From contig CAWGWC010000024.1 of NCBI GenBank assembly GCA_963826165.1, positions 1 through 64,000 on the forward strand: a stretch of 64,000 nt of DNA, read 5' to 3'. Both the position numbers and the translations under genes were made by a program. Each line of letters starts with the position of its first letter. Within the stretch, counting starts at the first letter, position 1. This DNA is from JACVRW01 sp963826165 (GTDB lineage: Bacteria; Actinomycetota; Thermoleophilia; Solirubrobacterales; Thermoleophilaceae). The notes beneath the pieces were generated by a model that was given only the letters and a program-made list of their open reading frames with translations, was not told the origin of the DNA and searched no databases. Positions 33,298-41,745 of the stretch are shown here, in pieces.

Positions 33298-33782
33298 CCA
33301 CCGTTACCACGATTGGCGTCTACGGATTCGACCTCGAGTCCTTTCTCGCCGCTCTGCGCCACGCCGATGTGACGCTGCTGCTCGACGTGCGCCAGCGCCG
33401 CGGCGTGCGCGGCTCCCAGTACGCCTGGGCCAACTCGCGCCGGCTCCAGGCCGCGCTGGCGGGCGCGGGCGTGAGCTACCGCCACCACCTCGAGCTGGCT
33501 CCGACGACAGAGCTGCGCCGGCTCCAGTACGCGGCTGACGATCGCCAGGGCGTCGGCAAGCGTTCCCGCATCGAGCTGGCCCCGGAGTACCGGGAGCGCT
33601 ACATCACCGAGATCCTCGACCGCGCCGACCTCGGGGCGCTGATGGCCGAGCTCCCGGCGCGCGGCGCTGCGGCGCTGCTGTGCGTCGAGCGCGACCCGGA
33701 GGCCTGCCACCGCTCGCTCATCGCCGAGCGGTTGGAGGAGCGCTACGGGGTCCGCGTCGAGCACCTGCGGCCGACCATGTGA
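33294..33782 (+). CDS. DUF488 family protein
   Basis: 162 aa. Matches DUF488: the opening TIGVYGFDLESFLAALRHADVTLLLDVR, GVSYRHHLEL, RGAAALLCVERDPEACHRSLIAERLEE with the conserved C-H-R-S near the end. Family function is not established. Coupled to menE by a four-base overlap, although no link to menaquinone is known. A large palindrome begins at its stop codon. Confidence 0.8.
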   Translation: MTTVTTIGVYGFDLESFLAALRHADVTLLLDVRQRRGVRGSQYAWANSRRLQAALAGAGVSYRHHLELAPTTELRRLQYAADDRQGVGKRSRIELAPEYRERYITEILDRADLGALMAELPARGAAALLCVERDPEACHRSLIAERLEERYGVRVEHLRPTM

Positions 33783-33813
33783 CATTCACCATGTATCTCA
33801 TGGTCGATGTCAC
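33779..33813. promoter_or_regulatory. 35-bp interrupted palindrome upstream of ilvC
   Basis: GTGACAT-TC-ACCATG-TATCT-CATGGT-CG-ATGTCAC: 13 of 15 positions in each half-site are symmetric. The presumed ilvC -10 (33830-33835) would put the -35 at about 33807-33812, inside the right arm, so this looks like a repressor operator for ilvC. Confidence 0.6.
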
Positions 33814-33829
33814 ACGGTCGCTCGGCCTT

Positions 33830-33835
33830 TAGAGT
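33830..33835 (+). promoter_or_regulatory. -10 box of ilvC (TAGAGT)
   Basis: TAGAGT ends 10 bases before the ATG at 33846, giving a leaderless or nearly leaderless transcript. There is no Shine-Dalgarno. Confidence 0.45.
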
Positions 33836-33845
33836 CTCCCGCCTC

Positions 33846-34835
33846 ATGATCTACGACAAGGACGCCGACCTCGCAAGGCTCGACGGCACGACCGTGGCCA
33901 TTCTCGGCTACGGCTCTCAGGGCCACGCCCACGCGCTCAACCTCAAGGATTCCGGCGTGGACGTCGTGGTGGGTCTGCGCGAGGACTCCTCCTCGGTCGA
34001 CAAGGCCAAGCAGGACGGCCTGCGGGTGCTGCCGATCGCCGACGCCGCCAGCGAGGGTGACGTCGTGATGATTCTCCTGCCCGACGAGAAGCAGGCCGAC
34101 GTCTACGAGGCGGATATCCGGGACGGGATCGCCCCCGGGAACCTGCTCATGTTCGCGCACGGGTTCAGCATCCATTTCGACCAGATCGACCCGGGCCCCG
34201 AGGTCGACGTCGGCATGGTGGCGCCCAAGGGCCCGGGCCACCTCGTGCGCCGCCAGTTCGTGGAGGGCAACGGGGTCCCCGGTCTGATGGCCATCGACCA
34301 CGACGCCAGCGGCGGCGCGCGCGACCTGGTGCTCGCCTACGCACGCGGCATCGGCTGTACCCGGGCCGGTGTGATCGAGACCACGTTCAAGGACGAGACT
34401 GAGACCGACCTCTTCGGTGAGCAGGCCGTGCTCTGCGGCGGGGTCTCCGAGCTCGTTCGCGCGGGATACGAGACCCTCGTCGAGGCCGGCTACGACCCGC
34501 GGCTCGCGTACTTCGAGTGCCTGCACGAGCTCAAGCTGATCGTCGATCTGATGTACGAGAAGGGCATCACCGGGATGCGCTATTCGATCTCGAACACTGC
34601 CGAGTACGGGGACCTCACCCGCGGCACACGCATCGTCGACCAGCAGACCCGGGCGGCGATGAAGGAGATCCTGGGCGAGATCCAGTCCGGCGCCTTCGCC
34701 CGCGAGTGGATCGCCGAGAACAAGGCCGGGCAGGAGAACTTCCTGCGCATGCGCGAGGAGGGCAAGAACCACCAGATCGAGCGGGAGGGCAAGGAGCTGC
34801 GCTCGATGATGGACTGGATCGACCAGGACTTCTGA
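33846..34835 (+). CDS. ilvC: Ketol-acid reductoisomerase
   Basis: 329 aa, short class I form. Isomerises and reduces acetolactate or acetohydroxybutyrate with NAD(P)H and Mg. Rossmann motif AILGYGSQGHAHALNLKDSGVDVVVGLRE, MVAPKGPGHLVRRQFVEGNGVPGLMAI, ETTFKDETETDLFGEQAVLCGG with Mg-binding Asp/Glu, and C-terminal YSISNTAEYGDLTRGTRI. I use the ATG at 33846 rather than 33807, which lies inside the palindrome. Probably controlled through that palindrome. Confidence 0.95.
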   Translation: MIYDKDADLARLDGTTVAILGYGSQGHAHALNLKDSGVDVVVGLREDSSSVDKAKQDGLRVLPIADAASEGDVVMILLPDEKQADVYEADIRDGIAPGNLLMFAHGFSIHFDQIDPGPEVDVGMVAPKGPGHLVRRQFVEGNGVPGLMAIDHDASGGARDLVLAYARGIGCTRAGVIETTFKDETETDLFGEQAVLCGGVSELVRAGYETLVEAGYDPRLAYFECLHELKLIVDLMYEKGITGMRYSISNTAEYGDLTRGTRIVDQQTRAAMKEILGEIQSGAFAREWIAENKAGQENFLRMREEGKNHQIEREGKELRSMMDWIDQDF

Positions 34836-34836
34836 G

Positions 34837-35481
34837 GTGGACGGGGAGCGCGACAGCGGCTTTCTGCCGCCCGAGCCGGCAGGCCCCGAGCCCGAACTGG
34901 GAGACCGCCCGGCCCAGGACGCCGTCGCCTCACCGCAGCCCGCTCAGGCCCAGCAGCCCACACAGGCGTACCCAACCCCGGCCCAGCCCTACGCCGCGCC
35001 GCCGCCCCAGGGCTACTCCGCTCCGCCGGCAGGGGGATGGGCACCGCCGCCCGGACAGCAGTGGCAGCAGGCGCCGCCGCCCTGGGGCTATCCCCAGCAG
35101 CAGGTGCCCGACAACAGCCCCGCCGTGGCCGGCTTCGTGCTCTCCCTGGTCTCCGTCACCCTGCTCCTGTTCACGGCCGGGCTCTCTTCGATCGTGTCGG
35201 TGGGCTGCTCGATCGCCGCGGTCGTGCTCGGCCGCAAGGGTGTGAAGAAGGTCGACGCGGGCGAGACGCCGAAGAATCGCGGCCTGGCCCAGGCCGGATT
35301 CTGGATCGGGATAACGGGGCTCGTGCTGTCGGTGCTGGCGACGCTCGGGTGGATCGCCGTCGGCGTGCTCGCTGCCACCGATGATGACTTCCGCCAGGAC
35401 TTGGAGAACGAGCTCGACGACTCGAACAGCCTTTCGGCGCTGGTCGTAGCGGCCCGCGTGATGGCGCTCGTCATGACCTAG
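34837..35481 (+). CDS. Proline-rich DUF4190-like membrane protein
   Basis: 214 aa from a GTG one base after the ilvC stop. Residues 1-90 are Pro/Gln/Ala-rich and presumably disordered (QPAQAQQPTQAYPTPAQPYAAPPPQGY style). Then two transmembrane helices (about 97-123 and 150-172) around a basic loop (GRKGVKKVDAGETPKNRGLAQAGFWIGITGLVLS), the DUF4190 pattern common in Actinomycetota. Role unknown; co-transcription with ilvC is likely by spacing only. Confidence 0.75.
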   Translation: MDGERDSGFLPPEPAGPEPELGDRPAQDAVASPQPAQAQQPTQAYPTPAQPYAAPPPQGYSAPPAGGWAPPPGQQWQQAPPPWGYPQQQVPDNSPAVAGFVLSLVSVTLLLFTAGLSSIVSVGCSIAAVVLGRKGVKKVDAGETPKNRGLAQAGFWIGITGLVLSVLATLGWIAVGVLAATDDDFRQDLENELDDSNSLSALVVAARVMALVMT

Positions 35482-35505
35482 ACCCTCGCTATCTTCGGTG
35501 GTCCC

Positions 35506-36690
35506 ATGGCCAACCCGTACGTGAAGCAGTACCTGATGACCGCCGGACCCACCCCGCTGCCGCCTGCGGTCTCGCAGGTGATGGCGGAGCCGATGCTCTA
35601 CCACCGTGCGCCGGCCTTCATCGAGGTCTATGCGCGGACGCTCGGCCGGCTCAAGCAGGTCTTCGCCACGGGCAACGAGGTGCTCGTGTTCGCCAGTTCG
35701 GGCAGCGGCGCCATGGAGTCGGCCGTGGCCAACCTGGCGCGGCCCGGTGAGCCGGCGCTGGTGGCGTCGTGCGGCAAGTTCGGCGAGCGCTGGGCCGAGC
35801 TGTGCGACGCCCACGGCGCCGACACCATCCACTGGGAGACCGAGTGGGGCCTCAAGGTCGACCCGGCCGAGCTCGACCGCAGGCTGGCGGAGAACCCCGG
35901 TGTCGAGATCGTCTTCACCACGCTCTCCGAGACCTCCACCGGGGTGGTCAACGACGTTCGTGAGCTGGCCGACGTCGCCCATCGCCACGGCGCGCTGATC
36001 GCCGTCGATGCTGTCTCAGGCCTGGGGGCGGTGCCCTGTCCCCAGGACGAATGGGGCGTCGACGTGCTGGTCTCCGGCTCGCAGAAGGCGCTCATGGCGC
36101 CGCCGGGGCTGGGCTTTGCGAGCCCGAACGAAGCTGCGCTCCGTCGCGCCGCCGAAGCACCCGGCCGCCGTTACTACTTCGACTGGCAGCGGACGGTCGA
36201 CGGGCAGCGAAAGGAGCAGCCCGACAGTCCGTTCACGCCCGCCGTGGGCCTGGTGCAGGCGCTTGACGTGGCTCTCGGGCTGATCGAGGAGGAGGGGCTC
36301 GACGCGGTCTACGAGCGTCACCGCCTGCTCGGTCGCGCCACCCGTGAGGCCGCTCGCGCGCTCGACCTGGAGCTGCTGGGTGGCGGCGACGAGCAGGCCA
36401 ACGTGGTCACGGCCATCGTGCTGCCGGACTCGATCGACGGAGCCAAGGTGCCCAAGCTGATGCGCGACCGCTTCGGCATCACCATCGCCGGAGGTCAGGG
36501 ACACCTCAAGGGGCGGATCGCGCGCATCGCGCACTGCGGTTACTTCGGCGCCTTCGACATCGTCGTCACCGTCTCGGCGCTCGAGATGACCCTCGTCGAG
36601 CTCGGTCACGAGGTCGAGCTGGGCACCGGCGTGGCCGCCGCCCAGCGGGTCTTCCTAGAGGCCGGTGTGCCCGTCGCCACGCCGGCGTGA
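35506..36690 (+). CDS. Class V aminotransferase (alanine-glyoxylate / phosphoserine type)
   Basis: 394 aa. PLP class V transaminase: opening YLMTAGPTPLPPAVSQVMAEPMLYHRAPAF, SSGSGAMESAVANL, Asp in IAVDAVSGLGAVP and the PLP lysine in SGSQKALMAPPGLGF. A TATCTT box lies 10 bases before the ATG. It is immediately followed by serA with overlapping GTGA, the arrangement seen where an alanine-glyoxylate-type enzyme supplies phosphoserine aminotransferase activity. No serC is in the window. Alternative: glyoxylate detoxification. Confidence 0.85.
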   Translation: MANPYVKQYLMTAGPTPLPPAVSQVMAEPMLYHRAPAFIEVYARTLGRLKQVFATGNEVLVFASSGSGAMESAVANLARPGEPALVASCGKFGERWAELCDAHGADTIHWETEWGLKVDPAELDRRLAENPGVEIVFTTLSETSTGVVNDVRELADVAHRHGALIAVDAVSGLGAVPCPQDEWGVDVLVSGSQKALMAPPGLGFASPNEAALRRAAEAPGRRYYFDWQRTVDGQRKEQPDSPFTPAVGLVQALDVALGLIEEEGLDAVYERHRLLGRATREAARALDLELLGGGDEQANVVTAIVLPDSIDGAKVPKLMRDRFGITIAGGQGHLKGRIARIAHCGYFGAFDIVVTVSALEMTLVELGHEVELGTGVAAAQRVFLEAGVPVATPA

Positions 36691-38318
36691 CGACGGACGG
36701 CGACGTCTCTGCTGAGCCGAGCGTCCTCGTCGCCGAGAAGATCGGCGACTCGGGCGTGGCGCGCCTGCGCGAGGCCGGGCTTCGGGTGGAGCTCGGCACC
36801 GGCTGGGATGCCGGCGAGCTCGAGCGGCGCATCGGCGAGTTCGACGGCATCCTCATTCGCTCGGCGACCAAGCTGGACGCCGGGCTGCTGGATCGGGCCA
36901 CGCGGCTGAAGGTGGTGGGCCGCGCCGGGGTGGGCGTGGACAACGTCGACGTGGAGGCCGCCACCAAGCGCGGTGTGGTCGTGGCCAACGCCCCGCAGTC
37001 GAACGTGATCACCGCCGCCGAGCACACGATGGCCATGCTGTTGGCGCTCGCGCGCAAGGTTCCCCAGGCTCACGGATCGCTCACCGGCGGGGCGTGGGAA
37101 CGCTCGAAGTTCAGTGGCGTCGAGCTGTACGAGAAGACCCTCGGGGTGCTCGGCTTCGGCCGCATCGGCCAGCTCGTGGCCCAGCGCGCGCTCGGTTTCG
37201 GGATGCGCGTGCTGGCCTACGACGCCTACGTCGCCGAGGAGCGTTTTCGCGACCTCGGCGTCGAGCGCGCCGCAACCTCGGACGAGGTGTACGCACAGGC
37301 CGACTTCCTCACCATCCACCTGCCGGTCAACGAGGGCACGGAGAACTGGCTCGACGCCGAGGCCTTCGCCAAGATGAAGCCGGACGTGCGGGTGATCAAC
37401 GTCGCCCGCGGCAAGCTCATGGTCGAGGACGCCCTGCGCGAGGCGCTCGACTCGGGCCGGGTGGCGGGCGCGGCGCTGGATGTGTTCCGCGACGAGCCGG
37501 TCACCGACAGTCCGCTGTTCAAGTATCCCAACGTCGTGGTCACTCCTCATCTCGGCGCGTCCACGGCCGAGGCCACCGACCGCGCCGGCGACCAGGCCGC
37601 CGAGCAGGTGGTGGCGGCCCTCACCGGAGGTGTGGTCACCAGCGCGGTCAACGTGCCGGCGATCGCCACCGAGGACGTGGAGGTGCTCGGGCCGTTCCTC
37701 CCGCTGGCCAGGGATCTCGGCCGCGTGGCGGTTGCGCTGGCCGAGGGCAGCTCCGTGGACGCTCTCGAGATCGAGTACCTGGGCCGGATCGGGGACCGCG
37801 ACACGCGCCTGCTGACCGTCCAGGTGCTGAAGGGGGCTCTCTCCGGGCACGTCGAGGAGGACGTGAACGACGTGAACGCCCCGGCGCTCGCCGAAGAGCG
37901 CGGGATACGCGTGGTGCAGACCAGGGCCGGTCACGCCCGCGACTTCACCGACCTCGTCCGCGTGACCGTGGTCAGCGGTGGATCACGTACGCGGGTGGTC
38001 GGCACCACCCTCGGGCATCAGCACCGGCCTCATCTCCTCGAGGCATGGGGCTCGCGCTTCAACCTCCAGCTCGAGCACCACCTGACGGTGTTCCGCTACG
38101 TGGACCAGCCCGGCATGATCGGTCGCGTGGGCACGCTCTTCGGGCAGTCGGGGCTCAACATCAGCGCCGCCGCCGTGGGCCGTCGTCCGGACGCCGACCA
38201 CGTGGGCGGCGTGGCCACCATGCTGGTCACCACGGACGGGCCGGTGCCGCACGACGTGGTCGACCTGATTGCCGGCAGCGACGGCTTCGAGGCCGGCCGC
38301 ACCGTCAGCTTCGGCTGA
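36687..38318 (+). CDS. serA: D-3-phosphoglycerate dehydrogenase
   Basis: 543 aa from the GTG overlapping the preceding stop. First step of serine synthesis. NAD site LGVLGFGRIGQLVAQRALGFGMRVLAYDAYV, catalytic Arg in VINVARGKLMVEDAL, Glu in FRDEPVTDSPLF and His in VVTPHLGAST. The C-terminus has the allosteric substrate-binding region (about 320-460) and an ACT domain (HLTVFRYVDQPGMIGRVGTLFGQSGLNISAAAVGR) that in mycobacteria senses serine. The 3' end overlaps the convergent metB-like gene by 14 bases. Confidence 0.95.
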   Translation: MTTDGDVSAEPSVLVAEKIGDSGVARLREAGLRVELGTGWDAGELERRIGEFDGILIRSATKLDAGLLDRATRLKVVGRAGVGVDNVDVEAATKRGVVVANAPQSNVITAAEHTMAMLLALARKVPQAHGSLTGGAWERSKFSGVELYEKTLGVLGFGRIGQLVAQRALGFGMRVLAYDAYVAEERFRDLGVERAATSDEVYAQADFLTIHLPVNEGTENWLDAEAFAKMKPDVRVINVARGKLMVEDALREALDSGRVAGAALDVFRDEPVTDSPLFKYPNVVVTPHLGASTAEATDRAGDQAAEQVVAALTGGVVTSAVNVPAIATEDVEVLGPFLPLARDLGRVAVALAEGSSVDALEIEYLGRIGDRDTRLLTVQVLKGALSGHVEEDVNDVNAPALAEERGIRVVQTRAGHARDFTDLVRVTVVSGGSRTRVVGTTLGHQHRPHLLEAWGSRFNLQLEHHLTVFRYVDQPGMIGRVGTLFGQSGLNISAAAVGRRPDADHVGGVATMLVTTDGPVPHDVVDLIAGSDGFEAGRTVSFG

Positions 38319-39397
38319 GCGCTCGCCGGAGATCATCCACCAGATCCTCGGGCGCCTCGATCCCGCACGACAGTCGCACCAGGTCGGCGGGCACGGCGGC
38401 CGCGGAGTCCTCCACCGACTGGTGAGTCATCGCCTGGGGAACCTCGATCAGCGACTCGACCCCGCCCAGCGACTCGGCCAGCGTGAAGATCTCGGTGGCC
38501 GCGGCGATCCTCGTGGCCTCGGGGTGGCGGAACGACACCATCCCGCCGAAGCCCGGCCAGTGCACGTCCTCGACGCCGGGCGCCGTACGCAGGAAGTCGC
38601 TGAGGGCGCGACCGTTCTCGGTGTGTGCGGCCACGCGGAGATGGAGGGTGCGCAGGCCGCGGTGCACGAGGAAGCAGTCGAACGGGCCCGGTACGGCGCC
38701 GACGGCGTTCTGGACGAAGCCCACACGTTCATGCAGCTCCTCCTCCGCCGACACCACCAGGCCGCCCACGACGTCGGAGTGGCCGCCCAGGTACTTCGTG
38801 GCCGAGTGCACCACGGCGTCGGCGCCCGACTCGAGCGGACGCTGGATGACGGGGGTGGCGAAGGTGTTGTCCACGGCCACCAGGGCGCTGCCGCTGCGCG
38901 CCACCACAGCCTCGATGTCGACCACGTTGAGCAGAGGGTTGGTGGGCGTCTCCACCCAGATCAGGGTGGTCTCGGGGCGCAGCGCGCGCTCGAGGGCGTC
39001 GAGATCGGTCTGGTCGACCATGTCGTACGCAACTCCGAAGCGCGCGAGCACCTTGTCCAGCAACCGGTAGGTGCCCCCGTACAGGTCGCGGGGAAGCAGG
39101 ACGTGGTCGCCGGCGCGGCAGTGCGCCGTGATCAGGGCGTGGGTGGCGGCCATGCCGCTCGAGAAGGCGCGGCCGAGGCCGCCCTCCAGGGCGCCGATCG
39201 CCGTTTCCAGAGCCGTCCGGGTGGGGTTGGCCGAGCGGGCGTAGTCGTAGTCCTCGACGAATTCGCCGGGCGCCGGCTGCACGTAGGTCGAGGTCTGGTG
39301 GATCGGCGGGAATGACCGAGCCGTAGCTCGGGTCGGGATCGAGCCCGACGTGAACGGCGCGGGTGGCGAACCGCGCGTTGTCGGGAATGCGGCTCAC
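38305..39397 (-). pseudogene. metB: Cystathionine gamma-synthase/lyase, frameshifted
   Basis: Starts at the GTG at 39397 (overlapping the CBS stop) with RIPDNARFATRAVHVGLDPDPSYGSVIP. Homology then resumes one frame over with PIHQTSTYVQPAPGEFVEDYDYARSANPTR from about 39310 and runs intact to 38305. Length 1093 nt is one more than a multiple of three: one extra base in the CCCGCC run near 39308-39311 explains it. The PLP lysine in VHSATKYLGGHSD and all later motifs are intact, and the corrected protein would be about 363 aa. Synthase and lyase cannot be separated from sequence; pairing with CBS suggests transsulfuration. Confidence 0.82.
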
Positions 39398-40788
39398 CGG
39401 GCGAGCGACTCGAGCAGGTCGGCCCGTGTGAGGATGCCCGCCGCCCGCCCGTCGAGGTTCACGAGCAGCGCCTCGCGCCGGTCGGCCAGGAGCTCCACCG
39501 CCTCACGCACTCCGTCGTCCGCGGACACGGCCGGGAAGGGAGGCTCCATCACCTCGGCGATCTGGGCGCCGAGCAGGGCCGGATCGTCCATCGCGTGGCG
39601 CAGCAGCCCGCGCTCGCTCACCGAGCCGACCACCGTCTGGGGATCGTGGGAGGAGACCACCGGCAGCTGGGAGACCCTGTGCTCGTGCAGCAGCGCGACG
39701 GCGTCACGCACCTGCGCGTTCGACTCCACGGTCAGAAGCGGCGGGATCTCACCCTCGTCGTGCTTGCGGCGCAGGACGTCCTCCACGCGCAGCTCCTCGT
39801 CGCGGGCCAGGAAGCCGTACTGGCGCATCCAGGCGTCGTTGTAGACCTTCGAGAGGTAGGAGCGCCCGCCGTCGGGCAGGATCACGGCGACCATCGCGTC
39901 CGGGTCGTCGACCTCGCGCGCCACCTGGTAAGCCGCGTACAGGGCCAGGCCGCACGAGCCGCCGGCGAGGATGCCCTCGGTCTCGGCCAGACGGCGGGTC
40001 CACAGGAAGGAGTCGCGGTCGGAGACGGTGATGTAGCGGTCGACGATCTGCGGGTCGTAGGTGTCGGGCCAGAAGTCCTCGCCGACGCCCTCCACGAGGT
40101 AGGGCCGCACGGCGTCCTCGCCACCCGAGTAGATCGAGCCCACGGGGTCGGCGCCGATGATCTCGATCGCCGGGTTGCGCTCGCGCAGGTAGCGGCCCAC
40201 GCCGGTGATGGTGCCGCCAGTGCCGACTCCGGCCACGAAGTGGGTGATGCGGCCACCCGACTGGCGCCACAGCTCCGGCCCGGTGGTGGCGTAGTGGGCC
40301 TCGGGGTTCGCCTGGTTTCGGTACTGGTTGGGCTGGAACGCCCCCGGGATCTCCTCCGTGAGGCGGTCGGCCACGCGGTAGTAGGACTCGGGTGAGTCGG
40401 GTGGCACCTCGGTGGGGGCGACCACCACCTCGGCGCCGTACGCACGAAGGAGGTCGATCTTCTCCTTCGACATCTTGTCGGGCATCACCGCGATCACGCG
40501 GTAGCCCTTGAGTGACGCCGCCATGGCCAGGCCGGCGCCCGTGTTGCCGCTGGTGGGCTCGATGATCGTCCCGCCCGGCCGGAGCTTGCCGTCGCGCTCG
40601 GCCGCGGCGATCAGCGCCACCGCCGCCCGGTCCTTGATGGAGCCGCCCGGATTGAGGGCCTCGATCTTCGCCACCAGCTGGGGGCGCAACTCCCTCCCGA
40701 GGCGCGAGAGCCGCACCAGCGGGGTGTCGCCGATCGCGTCGAGGATCGAGTCGCGGATGTCGACGCCGGTGCTGGAGACGGTCTCCAC
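39394..40788 (-). CDS. Cystathionine beta-synthase with CBS-domain pair
   Basis: 464 aa. PLP enzyme condensing serine and homocysteine, first step of reverse transsulfuration. N-terminal catalytic domain with IGDTPLVRLSR, PLP Lys in NPGGSIKDRAAV, EPTSGNTGAGLA, VGTGGTITGVGRYL and GGSCGLAL. Two CBS modules (about 335-464, ending LVNLDGRAAGILTRADLL). I set the start at the GTG at 40788, which has a TATCGT box 7 bases before it; a longer frame to 40881 exists. The length equals the mycobacterial homolog as I recall it. Coupled by a four-base overlap to the metB-like gene. Confidence 0.92.
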   Translation of the reverse strand: METVSSTGVDIRDSILDAIGDTPLVRLSRLGRELRPQLVAKIEALNPGGSIKDRAAVALIAAAERDGKLRPGGTIIEPTSGNTGAGLAMAASLKGYRVIAVMPDKMSKEKIDLLRAYGAEVVVAPTEVPPDSPESYYRVADRLTEEIPGAFQPNQYRNQANPEAHYATTGPELWRQSGGRITHFVAGVGTGGTITGVGRYLRERNPAIEIIGADPVGSIYSGGEDAVRPYLVEGVGEDFWPDTYDPQIVDRYITVSDRDSFLWTRRLAETEGILAGGSCGLALYAAYQVAREVDDPDAMVAVILPDGGRSYLSKVYNDAWMRQYGFLARDEELRVEDVLRRKHDEGEIPPLLTVESNAQVRDAVALLHEHRVSQLPVVSSHDPQTVVGSVSERGLLRHAMDDPALLGAQIAEVMEPPFPAVSADDGVREAVELLADRREALLVNLDGRAAGILTRADLLESLAR

Positions 40789-40795
40789 GCAGTTG

Positions 40796-40801
40796 ACGAT
40801 A
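40796..40801 (-). promoter_or_regulatory. Leaderless -10 box of the CBS gene (TATCGT)
   Basis: TATCGT on the minus strand ends 7 bases before the GTG at 40788 and decides that start. Confidence 0.5.
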
Positions 40802-40871
40802 GAGCGAATTCGTAACCCGACGGGCATTTGAGTGATCCGGATTGCTAGGAGCTGCGAAAGGAACTCCCAGG

Positions 40872-41651
40872 ATGCGCTCAACGGAGCAGGAAATGCCCAT
40901 GCCGACCTGGATCGGAGGCCTCGAGACCGGGGTCGGGACTGCTCCTGCCCTGGGCTACGTCAGCCGTCCCGCGGGCGAGCTCGATGGCTGGCCCGCAGCC
41001 CGCGATCAGGCCGTCGAGATCGAACGGGCCTGCATGGAGCAGGGCCTCGAGCTCGGAGACGTGATCCGCGACGCCCAGCCTGTCAACGGCACCGGCACTC
41101 GGCCGGCGCTTCGAAACGCACTCGAGCAGGTGGCGGCCCGCGAGGCCGGCGCGCTCGTGGTGGCCCGCCTGGAGTGTTTGGCCGGCTCGGCCTCGGGAGT
41201 GGGCGCGGTGGTGGCCTGGTTCGACGAGAGCGACGCGCGCCTGATCGCAGTCGATGTGTCGCTCGATACCGCGTCGCCGGGCGGACGGACCGCCGCCAGA
41301 GCGCTGGTTGCCGCGGGCGAGCTCGAACGGTCCAAGCTCGGCGAACGCACCCGCCGGGGTCTGGCCGCCGCCCGCCGCAAAGGCGGGGGCGTGGGCCGGC
41401 CCTCGGTGGCGGACGACCCCGAGCTGAGGGAACGAATTCGCTCCATGAGAACGGACGGCCTGACACTCCAGGCCATCGCCGACCGGCTCAACACCGACGG
41501 CATCCCGACCTTGCGTGGAGGGGCCGAATGGCGTCCCTCCAGCGTGCAGGCCGCCGCCGGCTACAAGCGGCCCGGCACACGGCGCAGCGCCCATGAGGTG
41601 CCGCAGCTGAGCACCGAGACCAGACTCTCCTCTCGGCTGCAAAACAGCTGA
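40872..41651 (+). CDS. Resolvase-like protein without catalytic serine (cytosolic paralog A)
   Basis: 259 aa from the ATG at 40872 (AAAGGA nine bases upstream; ATG 40893 is also possible). Serine-recombinase fold: GYVSRPAGE at residue 28, SPGGRTAARALVAAGELERSKLGERTRRGLAAARRKGG for the long helix, then a DNA-binding end with GLTLQAIADRLNTDGIPTLRGGAEWRPSSVQ. Compared with Tn3-type resolvases, the active Ser column is Pro33 and the first Arg is Ser; the DRLxR motif is ECLAG. So the catalytic set is gone, while the helix-turn-helix is nearly identical to that of the tethered paralog at 43824. Probably a DNA-binding regulator. No terminal inverted repeats or transposon context. Confidence 0.8.
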   Translation: MRSTEQEMPMPTWIGGLETGVGTAPALGYVSRPAGELDGWPAARDQAVEIERACMEQGLELGDVIRDAQPVNGTGTRPALRNALEQVAAREAGALVVARLECLAGSASGVGAVVAWFDESDARLIAVDVSLDTASPGGRTAARALVAAGELERSKLGERTRRGLAAARRKGGGVGRPSVADDPELRERIRSMRTDGLTLQAIADRLNTDGIPTLRGGAEWRPSSVQAAAGYKRPGTRRSAHEVPQLSTETRLSSRLQNS

Positions 41652-41665
41652 TTTTCGCCCATTTG

Positions 41666-41687
41666 TACGCAACGGATTGGTTGCGTA
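41666..41687. promoter_or_regulatory. Perfect inverted repeat before the ferritin-Ldt operon
   Basis: TACGCAAC-GGATTG-GTTGCGTA: 8-bp perfect arms, 6-base spacer, about 60 bases before the first exported ferritin-like gene. The surrounding 95 bases are clearly AT-richer than the rest of the window. Likely a dimeric repressor site. Confidence 0.55.
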
Positions 41688-41745
41688 GAGAGGTTTGGGA
41701 CGAATTTGGCTCCCCAATTTCCGAAATCCGATGCACAAAGGACCT

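Noticed and set aside
33807..33845. Upstream ATG start for ilvC
   Set aside because: Lies inside the palindrome and upstream of the presumed -10; family proteins begin near the ATG at 33846.
40872..41651. Transposon or IS607-like resolvase element
   Set aside because: No transposase, terminal repeats or target duplication; the catalytic residues are missing.
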